Below, piece by piece: positions 34,113 through 45,971 of a stretch of DNA of 64,000 nt (the stretch's first letter is position 1; each line of letters begins with the position of its first letter). The DNA is taken from assembly GCA_022478985.1 (NCBI GenBank), contig JAKSZP010002703.1, forward strand, positions 1 to 64,000, written 5' to 3'. Under the pieces are notes generated by a model that was not told the origin of the DNA, did not search any database, and worked only from the letters and a program-made list of their open reading frames with translations. The position numbers were made by a program, and so were the translations under genes. This stretch comes from Massospora cicadina. Lineage: Eukaryota; Entomophthoromycota; Entomophthoromycetes; Entomophthorales; Entomophthoraceae.

Positions 34113-34860
34113 GTGGAAGAATATGTATCCACTGAGATAGATATAATTGGTGGAACAGGGAATGTTGGAGCCGTCAAAGAGTCCTTGGGTGTCCCTGGTG
34201 CTAATTGTTAAAAAGAAAGATGGCATCAATAAATTAGCAATCAATTATTGGAAGTTTAAAAGTATTTTAAAAATACTCATATCTTCTTTTAAGCATCAAC
34301 AATGCTTTAGATAGGCTAGGTGGTGCCAAATATTTCTCCGCTATGGACTTGATATTGGGGTATTGGCATTGAGTTTCCAGCAGTGGAACTATAGAAGTGC
34401 GCTATAATCACTTTTTAAGATTTGTTCCAGCCTATGTGTATGCCACAGGGTTTGGCAACACCCCAGCTATGTTACAGTGGGCTATGGACACTATTTTGGA
34501 TGACCTGAAGCTGCCTTGCATTCAAGTATACCTTTATGATATTAATGTGTTCTTAAAGATGTTCGCGGAACATCTCAAATTACCTGGAACAAGTGTTCCG
34601 CGAACTCACTGAAGCTAACTTTAAAATTAAGCCCTGTAAGTGCCACTTTTTAAGGAGCAGTTGGAATACCTCAGGTTTGTGATCAACTCAAAAGGACTTA
34701 GTCTTCATCCAGCAAAAGTGGAAGCTATCTGGAAGATGACTCAGCCATATAACAAATGGGATAAACAGGAGTTTTTGGGGATGATTGGTTACTATCAATG
34801 GTTCATTCCCAACCAGCTGTATTGTGGCTCCACTCTTCATGTTATTATAAAAACGCTACA
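34113..34860 (+). pseudogene. Reverse transcriptase of element E, right of D
   Basis: After the GTGGA duplication the frame resumes with LEPSKSPWVSLVLIVKKKDG (about 34170-34230), RYFSAMDLIL-like sequence, GNTPAMLQWAMDTILDDLKL and IQVYLYDINVF (about 34525-34555). The catalytic box YLDD has become YLYD, so the enzyme is dead. Thumb-side sequence FVINSKGLSLHPAKVEAIWK follows at about 34675. Confidence 0.9.
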
Positions 34861-34959
34861 TATAATCTGAAAGAACAATTCAAATTACTTTTAATGCCTT
34901 ACAAACTGCGTTGGCTAGCGCGCCTGTTTTGCAATACCCAGATTTTGAGAAGTAATTTA

Positions 34960-35340
34960 TTGTACAAATGGATGCTTCCCTTTCCGCCATAGGGGCCATG
35001 CTATCTCAAAAAGATGATGACGGTGTGGAGCATCCCATCACATATTAGAGTCAAAGTTCAACAGGTACTGAACGTAATTACACCATGATGGAGCGGGAGT
35101 GCTTATCAGTGATATATGCATATAAAAAATTCCAGGTCTATCTCCATGGGGTTAAATTCAGAGTGGCCATGGATCATTCATCATTTCAGTGGCTACAGAA
35201 TCTGTGAGAGCCTGAAGGGTGGCTCATGCGATGGGCCTTGAAGCTACAAGCATATAATTTTAAAATCATACACCAGCCAGAGGCCAAACACCAGAATGCC
35301 GACTATTTCTAATGGTTACTAACTGTCACCATTATGGTGG
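34960..35340 (+). pseudogene. RNase H of element E
   Basis: Blocks MDASLSAIGAMLSQKDDDG (about 34970), TERNYTMMERECLSVIYAY (about 35070), YLHGVKFRVAMDHSSFQWLQ (about 35140-35200) and HQPEAKHQNADYF (about 35275) appear in order, with two in-frame stops. Active-site residues appear kept. Confidence 0.88.
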
Positions 35341-35504
35341 ATTTGGAGGACATTATGTATGAGAATATGGTGGTTGGCAAATATCAAAATGAGCCACCAC
35401 AAGTAATTAAAGCGTTGTACAGGCTTAGATAGGATACCTTTATGTCCAAAGGGAATTGTATAAGCAGATTGGTGAATCAACGCTATGTTTCCCAAACCTT
35501 CCAC

Positions 35505-36556
35505 TAGATCTGCAATTTTTATAGATGCTCATAGAGCGGTAGGTCATGGAGGATTGAGAAAAGAAAAGGAGTTCTGAGACCCCATTACTATTAGGAGAGT
35601 ATGCACTATGATGTGCTTGAAACAGTTGCTTTTTGTCACCAGTGCCAAGTGGAGAAATCATTCTACAGGAAGACTACAACCAGCTAGTTAAGCCTCGTTT
35701 TAGATGGCATACTGTTTCTTTTGATTTGGTGGGGCTTCTGCTGACTGGCACAAACTTCTCCAAGTATATAATAGTAGCAATCAACCATTTGACAAGATGG
35801 ATGGATGAATGGGCGATCAATGATTTAAGGGCTGTCACTGCCAAGTTCATCCTGGAATGTGTTATACAGCGACATGGTTGTCCGCAATTTATCCTCATGG
35901 ACAATGGAACCAATTTCACGTCGCATATCCTTCCCAAGTTGAACGTATTATTGGCAATCCATGGAGTCTTGACTACACCCTACCGCCCTAAATCTAATGG
36001 AATGGTGAAACGAGTCAACGGAACCTTGGTTAATATTCTACACAAGCTTGTAAAGAATCAGTCTTCAGAATGGAGTACCCTATTATCCACCACTGCCTTC
36101 ATGTACAATATAAGCTATCATTTGGTGACAGGGAGTTGTCCCTTTCAACTACTCTATGGAAGACATCCAGCCTTGCCAGCATTGCTTTATTCCTGGGTGG
36201 AAGATACCGGCGGAGTTGATCCCCAACGCTATCTGTCTGCTTTAACAGACACATTGATTAAACTCCAAACCAAAGCATATATACTAGTCTAGCCAAGAAG
36301 ATCCGTGATCAGGCGGCTGACCAAAGTAGATGCAGCAGCCTCCCCCAGTTTGGGGTAGAATATCTTGACCTGTTTCATGCCCAACATGGGTTCAGATGAT
36401 GAAACAAGCTTGCCAGTATATGAATCAGATCATTTGAGATTTTTGAAAAGTCTGGTGTTGACACCTACACCATTAAGGAACCCACAGGTGGTCAGATTTT
36501 TCAACCTAGTACATGTGAAGTTTCTTCAGCCATACAAGAAATATGAGCTTATTGTC
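35505..36556 (+). pseudogene. Integrase of element E
   Basis: The zinc region AHRAVGHGGL and CHQC lies in a broken frame at about 35525-35650. The open segment 35633-36292 has FRWHTVSFDLVGLLLTG (first Asp), YIIVAINHLTRWMDEWAI, FILMDNGTNFTS (second Asp) and YRPKSNGMVKRVNGTL, where the catalytic Glu is K. A C-terminal segment up to about 36556 ends VHVKFLQPYKKYEL. H carries the same Glu-to-Lys change. Confidence 0.9.
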
Positions 36557-36573
36557 CAGTCAAGGGGGATTTA
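36557..36573 (+). promoter_or_regulatory. Polypurine tract of element E
   Basis: CAGTCAAGGGGGATTTA precedes the LTR start TGTCAAGATTTC at 36574. Confidence 0.75.
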
Positions 36574-37070
36574 TGTCAAGATTTCAATATGGCTGGACGA
36601 TAAGCTTATTGTTCCAGCAGATTGTAGATTAAATTTGAGCGAGCTTCAAGATTGAGTAATTGGTTATGTCGATGCAAAGTGAGTTTGATCAAAGAAATAA
36701 TGGTTCAGTGTGCTTAGGAAATTCCTCTGAAGTCTCAATGTTTGAATGAAACCCTTAGATTATACCAAATAGGGATATAGTAAGCAGAGCATGCTGAATC
36801 CACTGAGGAATACCAAGTATTGATAGTTGATTACGAGGGTGAGTAGGAGGAGGTTTTTTATGAAGAAAGAGTGTAGAAGGAAGAATAACGGAAGTTGCCA
36901 TTAAGTTATTTATTAGATAGAATGGTATTGTTGGGGCAATAGCTCCTTATTAAATACCTTATTATTATTATCAAGGGCCAGCAATCCTCATATTGCTCAT
37001 CCGTTGCTCATTGGGTTTTACCCTGTGCAACCAGTTAAGTGGAATAAGCCTAATCTGCCAAAAGTTAACA
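36574..37070 (+). repeat. 3' LTR of element E
   Basis: It is 497 bp, starts TGTCAAGATTTC, ends AAAGTTAACA, and is followed by AGTGG. It aligns with 17177-17672. Confidence 0.93.
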
Positions 37071-37075
37071 AGTGG

Positions 37076-37691
37076 CCTCATCTATTTGGGCTAATTCCTG
37101 TAGCTGTGAGCTCCTTCTTGTGGTTGTTATACCTGAACCTGGATGTTCAGAGTCTTATTCATGCTTTCCACTTCTGGTAGTGGTCTGTTGTACCTTCTGC
37201 TGATGTTATTTTACTGAATTGGTAGTACTCTTCTCAATCTCAGGTTTAAGCGATGGTGCTCCTACTATGCGCCTTTTATCAAATTCAGGCGACTCAAAAT
37301 TGGATAATTACCAAAAATGGTAATATTCATTTTCAAGCCTCAAGCTCACACGTCATGGTAATTCTGTTGGCTAATCATTGCATCATTGGCAAAATGCAAA
37401 TTATTTTGGCCCCCAAAAAATATATATAAGGGAGTCAATTTTCATACTGAATTTAACAACGTTGTCATCTTCATATACTAAAATCTCTTACTTATCATAG
37501 CAAAATTATTTTACATGACGTCATTCTGCTCTTGGTGAAAATTCCTTTGCTCATCTGAATTTATAAAAAGACTCATTTGCCCATCTATATTGGATTGAAC
37601 GCCTGTACCTTCACTAGTTTAGGGGTTAATTATAGTCATTCCATAGGTTGAGGAATGATCTTCTAAATCATTCAGGTCCTCAACATTGACA
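37076..37691 (-). repeat. 5' LTR of element F, outer part
   Basis: It aligns with 10050-10668 of the 3' LTR, sharing GCTAATTCCT, AGCTCCTTCTTGTGG and CTGAACCTGGATGT. It ends ATTGACA at 37691 (TGTCAAT on the element strand). Confidence 0.88.
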
Positions 37692-37803
37692 GTGTTAATC
37701 AAATTCCAAAGATTACAATAACAATGTAATATTTTATTTGTCAATATGTCAACTGACCAATATTGCTATTGTTCAAGCCTACTGCTCAGTCATATTATTT
37801 TCC
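37692..37803. other. Short unassigned stretch between F and LINE B
   Basis: 112 bases of AT-rich sequence with no recognised feature. It continues as 43918-45063 on the other side of LINE B. Confidence 0.6.
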
Positions 37804-37869
37804 AATATTTCCCCCATTTATTTTTTTTAGTACTAGATGGTCCCAACCCGAGGGGGGATTCATCGATGT

Positions 37870-40800
37870 TTATTGAATTACGCCTGGGCTCCTAAGAGCC
37901 TGAGGCGAGGGAAGGGGAGGGAGGAGGCATCGAGAAAGGGAGGGGGTTTGCGCGCAGAGCCGTGCTGCAGTGACAACTGAGCGGGGAGGGGTTGGCGACA
38001 TAGTGCAGACCTTCAGGGCCATCTCAAAGTGTACCTGAAAGTGGGTGATCATGTGTGGAAGGGTCCACACCTGCTGGTCAAAGGCAGCACGAAGGAAGGA
38101 GTTATGGATGGTCCAGATGGCTGTGGCATAGGCGAGGACACGGAGGGGTCGATGGCAACCAGGCAATGTCTGCTCAAACATGAGGTCTTGCACAGGGTGT
38201 CCAGACCAGGGCTGAGCATTGAGGAGCGCGCGGGCCTTTGGCCAAAATGCGGCGACACCTGGACAGGTGAAAAACGATGGAGGTGGGAGTCAATAGGCTC
38301 CACACAGCAGGGGCAGCTTCGGTGCTGGAAGGTAGGGCCAGTCCGGTCCCCTGTCCTGTATGAACAGTGGAGCACCCTCCATAAGGTGTTGGACACCTTT
38401 GCTGACAGGATGGGGTGATAGACGTCCTTCCACAATTCCTTAAGGTCAAATCTCACGGAGGGAGGGAGGAGCTCAAGGAGTCTTGGGCGGATGGGAGGAC
38501 GATCTTGGGGGTTGAGGCGAGTTGTGACAACTTGTCCATTGTGCACAATTGCATGGCGACGTGGGCTGAGGCCAGGGCCTTCCCTTCTGTATGGGAAGGC
38601 ATGGTGGATCCGCGCGCCTACTCGTTTCAGGGCAAGGAGAGCCTGGTTCCAGTAGGGGGATGAGGATGGTTTTAGGCGATGGCCTGGGTGGTTTGTGAGC
38701 CACTCCCCTAATGAGGTCAGAGATGCTCTAGGAAGACCCAGAGCTGCTGACACTGACTGGCGGAGGGCGGGCGCCCATTGGGGCATGGGGGTCGCGTCCC
38801 AGCAGACAATCGGCCATAGGAACTTCAGGAAGATTGTGGTGGCATGGGATCGCGTGTCCAGAAGCCCTAGGCCCCCTTCATTGCAGGGTCAGGCAATGGT
38901 TGAGAGGGCCATTGGTGGATGGTTTGAGCCCCAGATCCAACAGCGGAGGAGTACATTGAGCCGCGTATAAAAGGCATCTATGAATGGGCAGACGTGCGCT
39001 AGGAACCAGACTTTGGAGAGAAGGAACACATTGGCCATCAGAGCTCGACCCTGGAGGGTGATGTGCCACCGGTTCCAGCTGGCAATCCTGGAGTTAACTG
39101 CTGCAAGGAGCAAGTCCTCATTGTCTTTTAGCGCAACTCCTTGTTGGTTGGTGAGAACGCCCAGGTGACGGAAGGTACCGCGCTCAGGTTCAATGCCAAA
39201 TGGTGGGGGGAAGGTGGGGGAGCCGACCTGTACAACTGTTGTCTTGGAGGTGTTGACCATGGCGTTGGACGCCTTGGTGTACCTCTCAATGGTCACAGCA
39301 GCGAGGGCAACATCCCCTGGGCAGCCAAATGCAATGGCAGTGTCATCTGCAAATGCCATGGTGCGTGTGGGGGCTTTACCTGGGACCAGAATCCCTGTTA
39401 GCTTGTCCTGTAAGGAGGCCAAGAGGGGGTCAAGGGTGATGTTAAAAAGGATAGGGCTCAGGGGTCCCCTTGCCGGAGACCTTGTCCAACTGGTACTGCC
39501 ACTGTAAAGCCCATTGGCGCCAGGACTCTGGTGTGGAGCTGTTCATAGTGCGCTGATATCCAGCGCCTAGCTGCGGGTGGGAGATGGAAGCGGGCCAGGG
39601 AAGCATCAATATACTTCCAGGCTACCCGATCATATGCTTTCTAATATCCAGAAGAGCCACAAAGCCATTCACCTTATGAGAGTTAGCAGTCAAAGTCACG
39701 TGAAGGTCATTATAGTTGCCCCATAACGACCGCCCTGGAATAAAACCGTACTGGGATGGGGAGAGGCGAGGTGACACCCATTTGGTGATGCGGTTGGCCA
39801 GAAGCTTCGTGAAGAGCTTGTGGTCTGTGTTGATCAACGCTATGGGGCGCCAGTTCGCCAGGTTCTCACGGTCTGACTTCTTGTGAATGAGGGTCGTGAT
39901 TGAGCCTCTGGAGTCGGGGAGGACCTCGCCATTCACCAAGAGTGCACCGAAGAGGTCGCGGAGGGTTCTGGCTATCACTGCAGGTTCCAGAAGGTACACC
40001 TCAAAGGGTATTCCGTCTGGGCCTGGGGCTTTAAGCCGTGGGGATTTCAGAAGGGTTTCCATCACCTCCTGGATGGAAATAGGCGCCAGTAGAGCCTCAT
40101 CAGCCCGTGGGTCAATGGGCGGCTCTGGAGCCCGCCACAGGAAGTCTTGGATGTCCGATGGGTCCACCTGGGTGGCATGGAAGAGGCTGGAGTAGAAGCG
40201 GTGTAGTTCCTTCGTGGTTTCCTCCTTGTCTGAAGTGGTTGTAGTGCCAATCTTTAGTGCAGTAATATCCTGCGCTGTTGACCGGGATTTCTGTTTTTGA
40301 AAGAAGAAGCGGGTGGGGCGTTCCCATTGAGCATAGTAACGAGATGTTGTAAAGTTTGCTGCCCGTTCTTCCTGCAGTGTGAGCTCCAAGCGGAGTGCTT
40401 CCTGCGCCGCTTCCCAGTCTTCCAACCATCTGGGAGAGGGCGAAGGCTGGCAGTTTCGCTCTAGATGTCTGATTCTGGCTTCCGCCCTTTTGACTCTGGC
40501 GCGAGCTGCAGTCATCTGGGCTTTGGCACAGTTGTAAGCAACGCGGGTGATGCCCTCCTTGGTCACCGCCCATTTAGCCTTGTGGTCAAGCAGGTGGGGT
40601 GGGGGGAGGTGAGAGTCTCCCGGATGGTCATAGACAGCTTCTCCTTAGTGAAGGGGTTGTTGAGAAGAGCTGGGGCAACCCTAGGCCAGAACCTACGCGA
40701 CGGTCTAAGTGTGGTGGTGAGGACAACGATGAGTGACCTGTGATCACTCAGATGGTTGTCACGAGAGATGGGAGAGGAGACGCGGCCAATTAGCAGGGGG

Positions 40801-41460
40801 CCAATCAGTGCCATATCTATGCGTGACGCTGACTGGAAAGCTCCTCCATCATACTGGATCCTAGTCATGCAACCTAGGCCAGACGCGGAGGGTGGAAGCG
40901 CATCTATAAAGCCACTCAGGCAGAAGGAAATCCTGGAGGCGACTTGATCCAGGGCGTTCCTTTGCTGCAGGGGGTAAGAGTCACGGACGCGACTTATGGT
41001 TGTGTTGAAATCTCCTAAGAGGACTGTATTCCGTGGGAGATTGAGTTGGAGGATCTCTTCTAAGAGCCGATTTTGCTCCTGACCTGCATTAGGCAGGTAG
41101 ATTCTTGCAGCGAAGAAGGAGAAGTCAGGAGTGGTGAGTTTGGCCAGTATGAGGCGGCCACCTAGATATTGTGAAAAAGAATGGGTTTTAACCTGGGGAT
41201 TCAAAACAATAAGGGCGGCATGGTTTGTCCAGAAGGAGTTGCCTCCAAACTGTTCATTCCATGCAGATTGTTCGTGGGGGAGGATATGGGGCTCCTGGAC
41301 AGCAGCGATGTCAATTTGTGCTGACCTGAAGTTTCGGAGGAGGCGGGCTCTCCGCTTAAAGTCCCGCAACCCATTCGCGTTGATGGATTGCAGGGCCAGG
41401 GTGCTGCCATGGGTACCTTCATAGCTGTTCCCCTCCGTGTCCTGGGGGTTGCCAGTGCTT
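37870..41460 (-). pseudogene. LINE ORF2: APE endonuclease, reverse transcriptase, zinc region
   Basis: The frame opens where ORF1 ends (the ORF1 stop overlaps it near 41461) and reads ALQSINANGLRDFKRRARLL, IAAVQEPH (catalytic Glu), LLGDFNTT (about 41020) and LSDHRSL (about 40745) of the endonuclease. RT shows PGPDGIP (about 40015), RQGDP (about 39470) and FADD (39353-39342). The C-terminal CPCC-x-n-HLHRF zinc segment is near 38320-38280. Frameshifts occur near 40575, in LLDMEKAYDR near 39640 (one base lost compared with A), and in the run of C at the QGDPLSP motif near 39467. A full-length protein would be about 1190 residues. Confidence 0.92.
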
Positions 41461-43803
41461 AAACCTGCTGCTGTGAGGCGGCTAGTTTTAAGTCCTTTAG
41501 CTTGACTATTAGCTGCAATCCGTGAGGAGCGTCGAGGGTTCTGAGGGGAAGGAGAGGGTGGGGGGCGGAGGACCCAGTAAGCCAGCCTAGGATGCTGCCC
41601 CCGCTCCGTTGCAGGGGAAGGACCTGAGGGTGCTCAATGGTGACCTCCGCGGTGTCCCCATTTGATGAGTCTGCGTCCATATTCACTTCCTCCAACACTG
41701 CAAAGGATCCGCGTGAAATGGACTGTGGGGTTGGGGTAGGACTCTTTGAGGTGGCACTTCTACCGCAGGCCGCGAGTTGCCAGTCCATGCTGGTGGGCAT
41801 AGCTCCATTGGGAGATGAGGGTTGATGCGATAAATCGCTGGTGGAGGTTGGTGGGGGTGCCGCGGAGCCCTGAGTGGGGGTGGCTGACGAGGGGCACCCT
41901 GTGGGAGATGCCTTGCGCTTGGTGAGAGAGGGAATTGACTCTGGGAGATTGGAGGGGGTGCCCATTGGAAGGGGGGCATGAGCGCGAAGGTATCCCATAC
42001 CAATAGTGGGGTTAGCTGTTTCAACTGCTAGGCGTAAGGCCTCAGGGACAGGTCTTGAACGGGAACCCATTGTGTGGGTTGTGGAATTGCTGCTGCAGCC
42101 ACGTGGGATCGTTTTTGGCCTGGTTTAGGCCCCTGGGTGGTGGCTAAGAGGGCTTGTTTTCGAGCTGTGCAGCCACTATACAAGTGTCCAAGGGCGTTAC
42201 ACCATGAACACCGGGGGCGCGCCTGATCAGGGTCGACAAAAAGATCTCAGGGCATGCCCCAACTACCGCCACACGAGGAATAACCTCAATGTTGTGGGAT
42301 ATAGTGGGGGAGGGGGATGAACGACGCCCTAGCAGTGCGAGCTCTTTGAGTGGGAGCATAGTAAGAGGGGACGCTAAAGTCCACTGAAAGAACAGACCCA
42401 AACTCCATTAAACCACGATGGAGTGCCAGTTTAAGAGACTCAGGATCAACAGTCGTTGGTAGGTTGGAAAAAGTAACCCATGAAATTTTCTCCAGGTGAG
42501 AGCGTGTGCGGGAGATGCGAAGAGATCCGCGTGGATTAATGACCTGGAGGGTGGCAGCATGGTCAGCAAGGGCAGCTTCAGTGAAGCCCACATCAATGTA
42601 GTGGCCCTCCACTGATTCATGGATGGTGGTGTTAATAGGGAATGTCTCCGCAATTGCTGCAAAGTATGAGAAGTAATCCTCTGTATAGAATTCAACAGGG
42701 TTATGCCCATAATAAAGGCGAATTGCGTAGGAGAGGGTTGAGCGAGGTAGAGCTTTTTGCGCTCTAGTTTCGGCCCATTTCTTCTTAACATCAGCAATAA
42801 ACGCCACTTCACGGGGATCAGCTTTGGGTAGCGTTGGTGCCAGAGGTTTTTGCCACGCCCCAGTGGCTCCTTTGGTACGTTTGTGTTTGCTTTGGGCTGC
42901 AATTGCAGGTAGAGTGTGAGCTGGTGGTTTGGACAAGTTTGCGGAGTTCCCTTGTTTCTGGAATATTACAGCAGTTGCTGGCGTCATATTAAATTGAGGG
43001 GCGGTTTGTTGGGCCTCGCTAAATTGGGGAGGCCCATCCAGATTGGAATTAACTCCAGCCAGTTGGGAGGAGGGAGATGTTTCATCACCATCCCAATCTA
43101 TTTGGGTAAATTCAGCCCGAGTATTTGCTGTGATTTCGTGGGCAAAACTCACTGGCTGATTGGTGAATTGGTCGTTTTCAGCATATTGAGATAAAGTGCC
43201 GACTTGAGAAGTGCCAATTATGGGATTTAAATGGGACGGGTGAGATTGGAACTGGTGTGAAGTTCCAAAATCCGAACCATTTGAATCCTCATTGGGAAGA
43301 GTAGATTGTCCCAATTTGGTGCTTAGTGAACCAGAATGTGCGGCTAATCCAACCTTACATCTGAGGATTTGGGGGCCAGGTAGCTGGGTATCGCCCCTCA
43401 TGGAGGGAGCCAGAAACACGGCGTCAGCAATAATAGATGGGGCTGAATTAGCTGACACAATGGGGGAGGTGAATGTCTGGATGGGCTGAGTTGCATTCAA
43501 CTGAGCAGACGCCATTAAAACAGCGTGAGTGATGGCCTCCTTGGTTGGAGGGGGCCCAGCGGGTTGGTGGGAGGCAGCGCACACAGAGCTGTTAGGCGTG
43601 CAGGTTGCAGAAGTGCGATCAGGTGAACTGGCGCTAGTTGGAGTAGCTCCAGGTTGGGGGGTGGTGCCTGCTTTCATGGCTGCTGCTTGAGAGCGGGTGA
43701 TTCTGGTTGACCCTGAGGTGGGTAACCGAGGGTTGCTTCGTTTGGGGGTGGTGCTGGCTCGTTTGGCATAGCCTGCAGGTTCTTTTGCGGGGTTTCCCGC
43801 CAT
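41459..43803 (-). pseudogene. LINE ORF1: RNA-binding protein with RRM-like and CCHC parts
   Basis: The ATG at 43803 opens a frame of 505 codons (to 42286). It has a long P/S/T/Q-rich N-terminal region, then an RRM-like fold candidate (SWVTFSNLPTTVDPESLKLA, FGSVLSVDFSVPS; about 42495-42400). After a frame change a perfect CX2CX4HX4C knuckle, C-S-W-C-N-A-L-G-H-L-Y-S-G-C, lies at 42210-42169. The last segment, 42070-41459, is proline-rich and ends QQQV. Layout matches ORF1 of plant, algal and fungal L1-type elements (RRM-like plus knuckle), which coat the RNA. Two frame changes near 42290 and 42250 break it. Confidence 0.85.
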
Positions 43804-43917
43804 ATTTGCTAATAGTTTTCGTAAATCTCTTTAGTGGAGCTAAATTTCAGGCTGAATTTATTTTCGAAAAGTGATGCTTAGCAGAAAGAGAATGGTTTAT
43901 AATATTTCCCCCATTTA

Positions 43918-45063
43918 CTGAGCAATAATATGCTGATGACGCTGCCTTTTCTTTCACTGGTAAGTTTCTAAATCAAAATATCAAGGCCCACGTTGATGCA
44001 TTTGCTGCCCCTCCTAAAATCTTATTTTGTTAGGCTATGGCATGAGAGTGATATGCGCAAGTTGAACCTTATCCTGCTGATCAACTTCCTCAATGTACCC
44101 ATTGTAGGTGATGCTATTATAGTGGATGCTCAAGTTCCCTGTCCCAAGAGGAGTTTCTTATAGAGTTTTCAGCTATCTGATTTCCTGGAGAGCCCCATTT
44201 TGTACCATTATGGCTCAGTTATGAGAGGTTGGATAGCCCCAATGGGGGCCATAATTTCCAGTGACAGTCTTCTAATAGGCACCTGCTTTGCTCACCTGGA
44301 ATTGTCACCAGCCGCCAGTCATAGCTCATAGTATGTATCAGTTTGTCAACTCTTGCATATTGTAAGCTGGGCTCCTTATTAGTTGATTGTGGGATATCCC
44401 TCACATACCAGGTCACTCTCACTCACTGTGTGTGAACTTTCAGGATAGTCAACTCTATCTTATCTGTGCTGGGGTGTCTTCTTTATTTCATGCTTTAGAT
44501 GAAGGATAGCTAAAGAGGATCTCCCACTAATATCCCTTATTAGTAATATGGTTTATTGCCTTTTTCCTGTCAAACCTTGTCCTGGAGTAAATCACCACTA
44601 TGCGTCTGTCAAATGGTTGCATCAGACCACCTATCTTTTTCTATGCGCCTCATAGTAAACTACCCCAGCATGGATGACTTTTTAGCTGATCTTCTGGAGT
44701 TGGGCGCCTCATCTTTTCATAGAAACTGATGTAACTTACCTCTCATTGTCTTCTACATCAGTCCCCCCATTTGTTGCTTGTTCTTTGTTAACTCATAATA
44801 GTCAGTGATTGTAGTTGCAGGGTCTTCTCCTGGTTGCACAGTTGCATGCCCACATCAAAAGTCATTCTGTATTTCTGCCTTTTCAGTATCCTGGACCATG
44901 GGCTCCTACTCCTTTCTTGTCTATCAAATCATGCATGAAGGCCTCTCTACCTTCTAAGGTTGAATAATACCCAAGTTGTTGTCAACACCACTTTCTCTCA
45001 AGATTAAGACTGTCTCATGCAAAGAAGAAGTGGTGCCAAGGACACCAAGTCATCTAAGCAAAT
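43918..45063. other. Unassigned sequence between LINE B and chromovirus I
   Basis: No LTR, primer site or pol motif was found. The minus strand 44422-44219 has a 67-codon ORF (MRVTWYVRDIPQSTN) with protein-like composition and no recognised family. This is one of the few places in the window where host DNA could show, but I cannot support a gene. Confidence 0.5.
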
Positions 45064-45958
45064 TGTTATGTTTACATAACCATATAGAGGGTACCAACAG
45101 CACGGACAAGGCTGGGTGGCAGGAGGTCTAGAATGTGAAACTTCAGGCCCTTCCTGACCTTAAGCACACCTTGGATCTACGCTGGATACAGGAGAGGTAC
45201 GCTCAGATCGATAAAAGTGATGTGCCTAAAGCTCAGCCCCCTGTTTTGGCTCTAGGGTTAAAAATGAACGAGTTTCAAGTCAAACAAAAATGGGACAATT
45301 CAGTTCATTGGAGAACGGGGGCTTAAAACCCATATCTTTTACAAAAATTGTAATCTTGGGTTAGATTCAACTTCAGTCAACTACAAGAGTAAAATCAATT
45401 TTGAGATATGTGACCTTCTCAGATGGAAGCGTGCGCCTATTGGTGCACCAAAGCATGGGACCACTTCCACCAATACAATGTTTTCCCAAGCTGATTAAAT
45501 TATCTTTGCTCAAAACAACGTTTCTCGTTGATCATCTTCCCCAATAAACCCCACCATTATTTTACGCTTTCATATATATGTTGACTTGGGCGCACCTGTG
45601 AGCGGATCTCTTTGAGAAAGTTTTTGTGGCATGTGAGCTGATCTCTTTTATTGATAATTGTCAAAGCTTCAGGTAAATCTCTGGTCCTATCAAGTTCCTC
45701 CCAAACCTGGTCACCAGTGCACCCTACCACTGTACCAAACTTGGTTAGTTACAGCCCTCTAGGGCATGGCTTAGCTTTGCAGATGATCTGACTCATTATT
45801 AATCTTACCCTGCTCAACACCATCGCCCTAAGTTTTTAGCTCCAGCACCCTCTGCTGAGCTATTTTCATTACATCGTTGATTACTCTTTTCTCGCTTTGG
45901 CCCTGTGCACCAAGCACCACCACGCTGGTTTTGGAGAGTTATAGACACTCTCTTGACA
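45064..45958 (+). repeat. 5' LTR of chromovirus I
   Basis: It starts TGTTATGTTTACATAACC and ends GACACTCTCTTGACA. It contains the coding block KLQALPDLKHTLDLRW (about 45138-45185), a TATA-like GATTAAATTATC (about 45493) and the RNA-start motif GTTGATCATCT (45527-45537). Confidence 0.93.
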
Positions 45959-45960
45959 TT

Positions 45961-45971
45961 AGATGACCAAT
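45961..45971 (+). promoter_or_regulatory. Self-priming primer-binding site of I (AGATGACCAAT)
   Basis: It lies two bases (TT) after the LTR end, as in C1. It pairs with GTTGATCATCT of its LTR at nine of eleven positions plus one G-T wobble. Two positions differ from C1 on both sides of the pairing, keeping it. Confidence 0.75.

Larger units (their letters stand above)
17177..37070 (+). mobile_element. Ty3/gypsy element E (plus strand), nested in F, split by D
   Basis: The LTRs 17177-17672 and 36574-37070 are flanked by the five-base duplication AGTGG (17172-17176 and 37071-37075). The internal order is PBS, gag, protease, RT (interrupted at 20272/34113 by D), RNase H, integrase, polypurine tract. 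In a 92-bp hand-aligned sample the LTRs differ at about 19 positions, mostly transitions, so E is old. Many stops interrupt it. Confidence 0.95.
9449..37691 (-). mobile_element. Ty3/gypsy element F (minus strand), outermost shell of the nest
   Basis: The minus-strand order is the outer half of the 5' LTR (37691-37076), then element E with everything nested in it, then the inner half of the 5' LTR (17176-16579), PBS, gag region, protease, RT, RNase H, integrase, polypurine tract and 3' LTR (10668-9449). The two LTRs are about 1.2 kb and align end to end once E is removed, with roughly one base in four or five different in a ~100-bp sample, so F is old. I did not find a matching target duplication at its outer ends. 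Confidence 0.85.
37821..43900 (-). mobile_element. LINE (L1-type) copy B, full length
   Basis: It is a 6080-bp minus-strand element with a perfect 17-base target duplication AATATTTCCCCCATTTA at 37804-37820 and 43901-43917. It has a 97-base 5' leader, two ORFs, an AATAAA near 37874-37879 and an eight-base A tail. It is nearly identical to copy A over the shared 3.3 kb. Its base composition (G+C rich) contrasts with the AT-rich surroundings. Both ORFs are frame-broken. Confidence 0.97.

Noticed and set aside
36002..36020. RIP-like mutation as cause of the stops and catalytic changes
   Set aside because: The GAA-to-AAA change in the integrase is not in the usual CpA context, and I could not compute a genome-wide index; only scattered transitions are seen.
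9442..37696. Target duplication around element F
   Set aside because: Flanks AATATA on the left and GTGTT on the right do not match; the duplication is decayed or the ends are slightly misplaced, so none is claimed.
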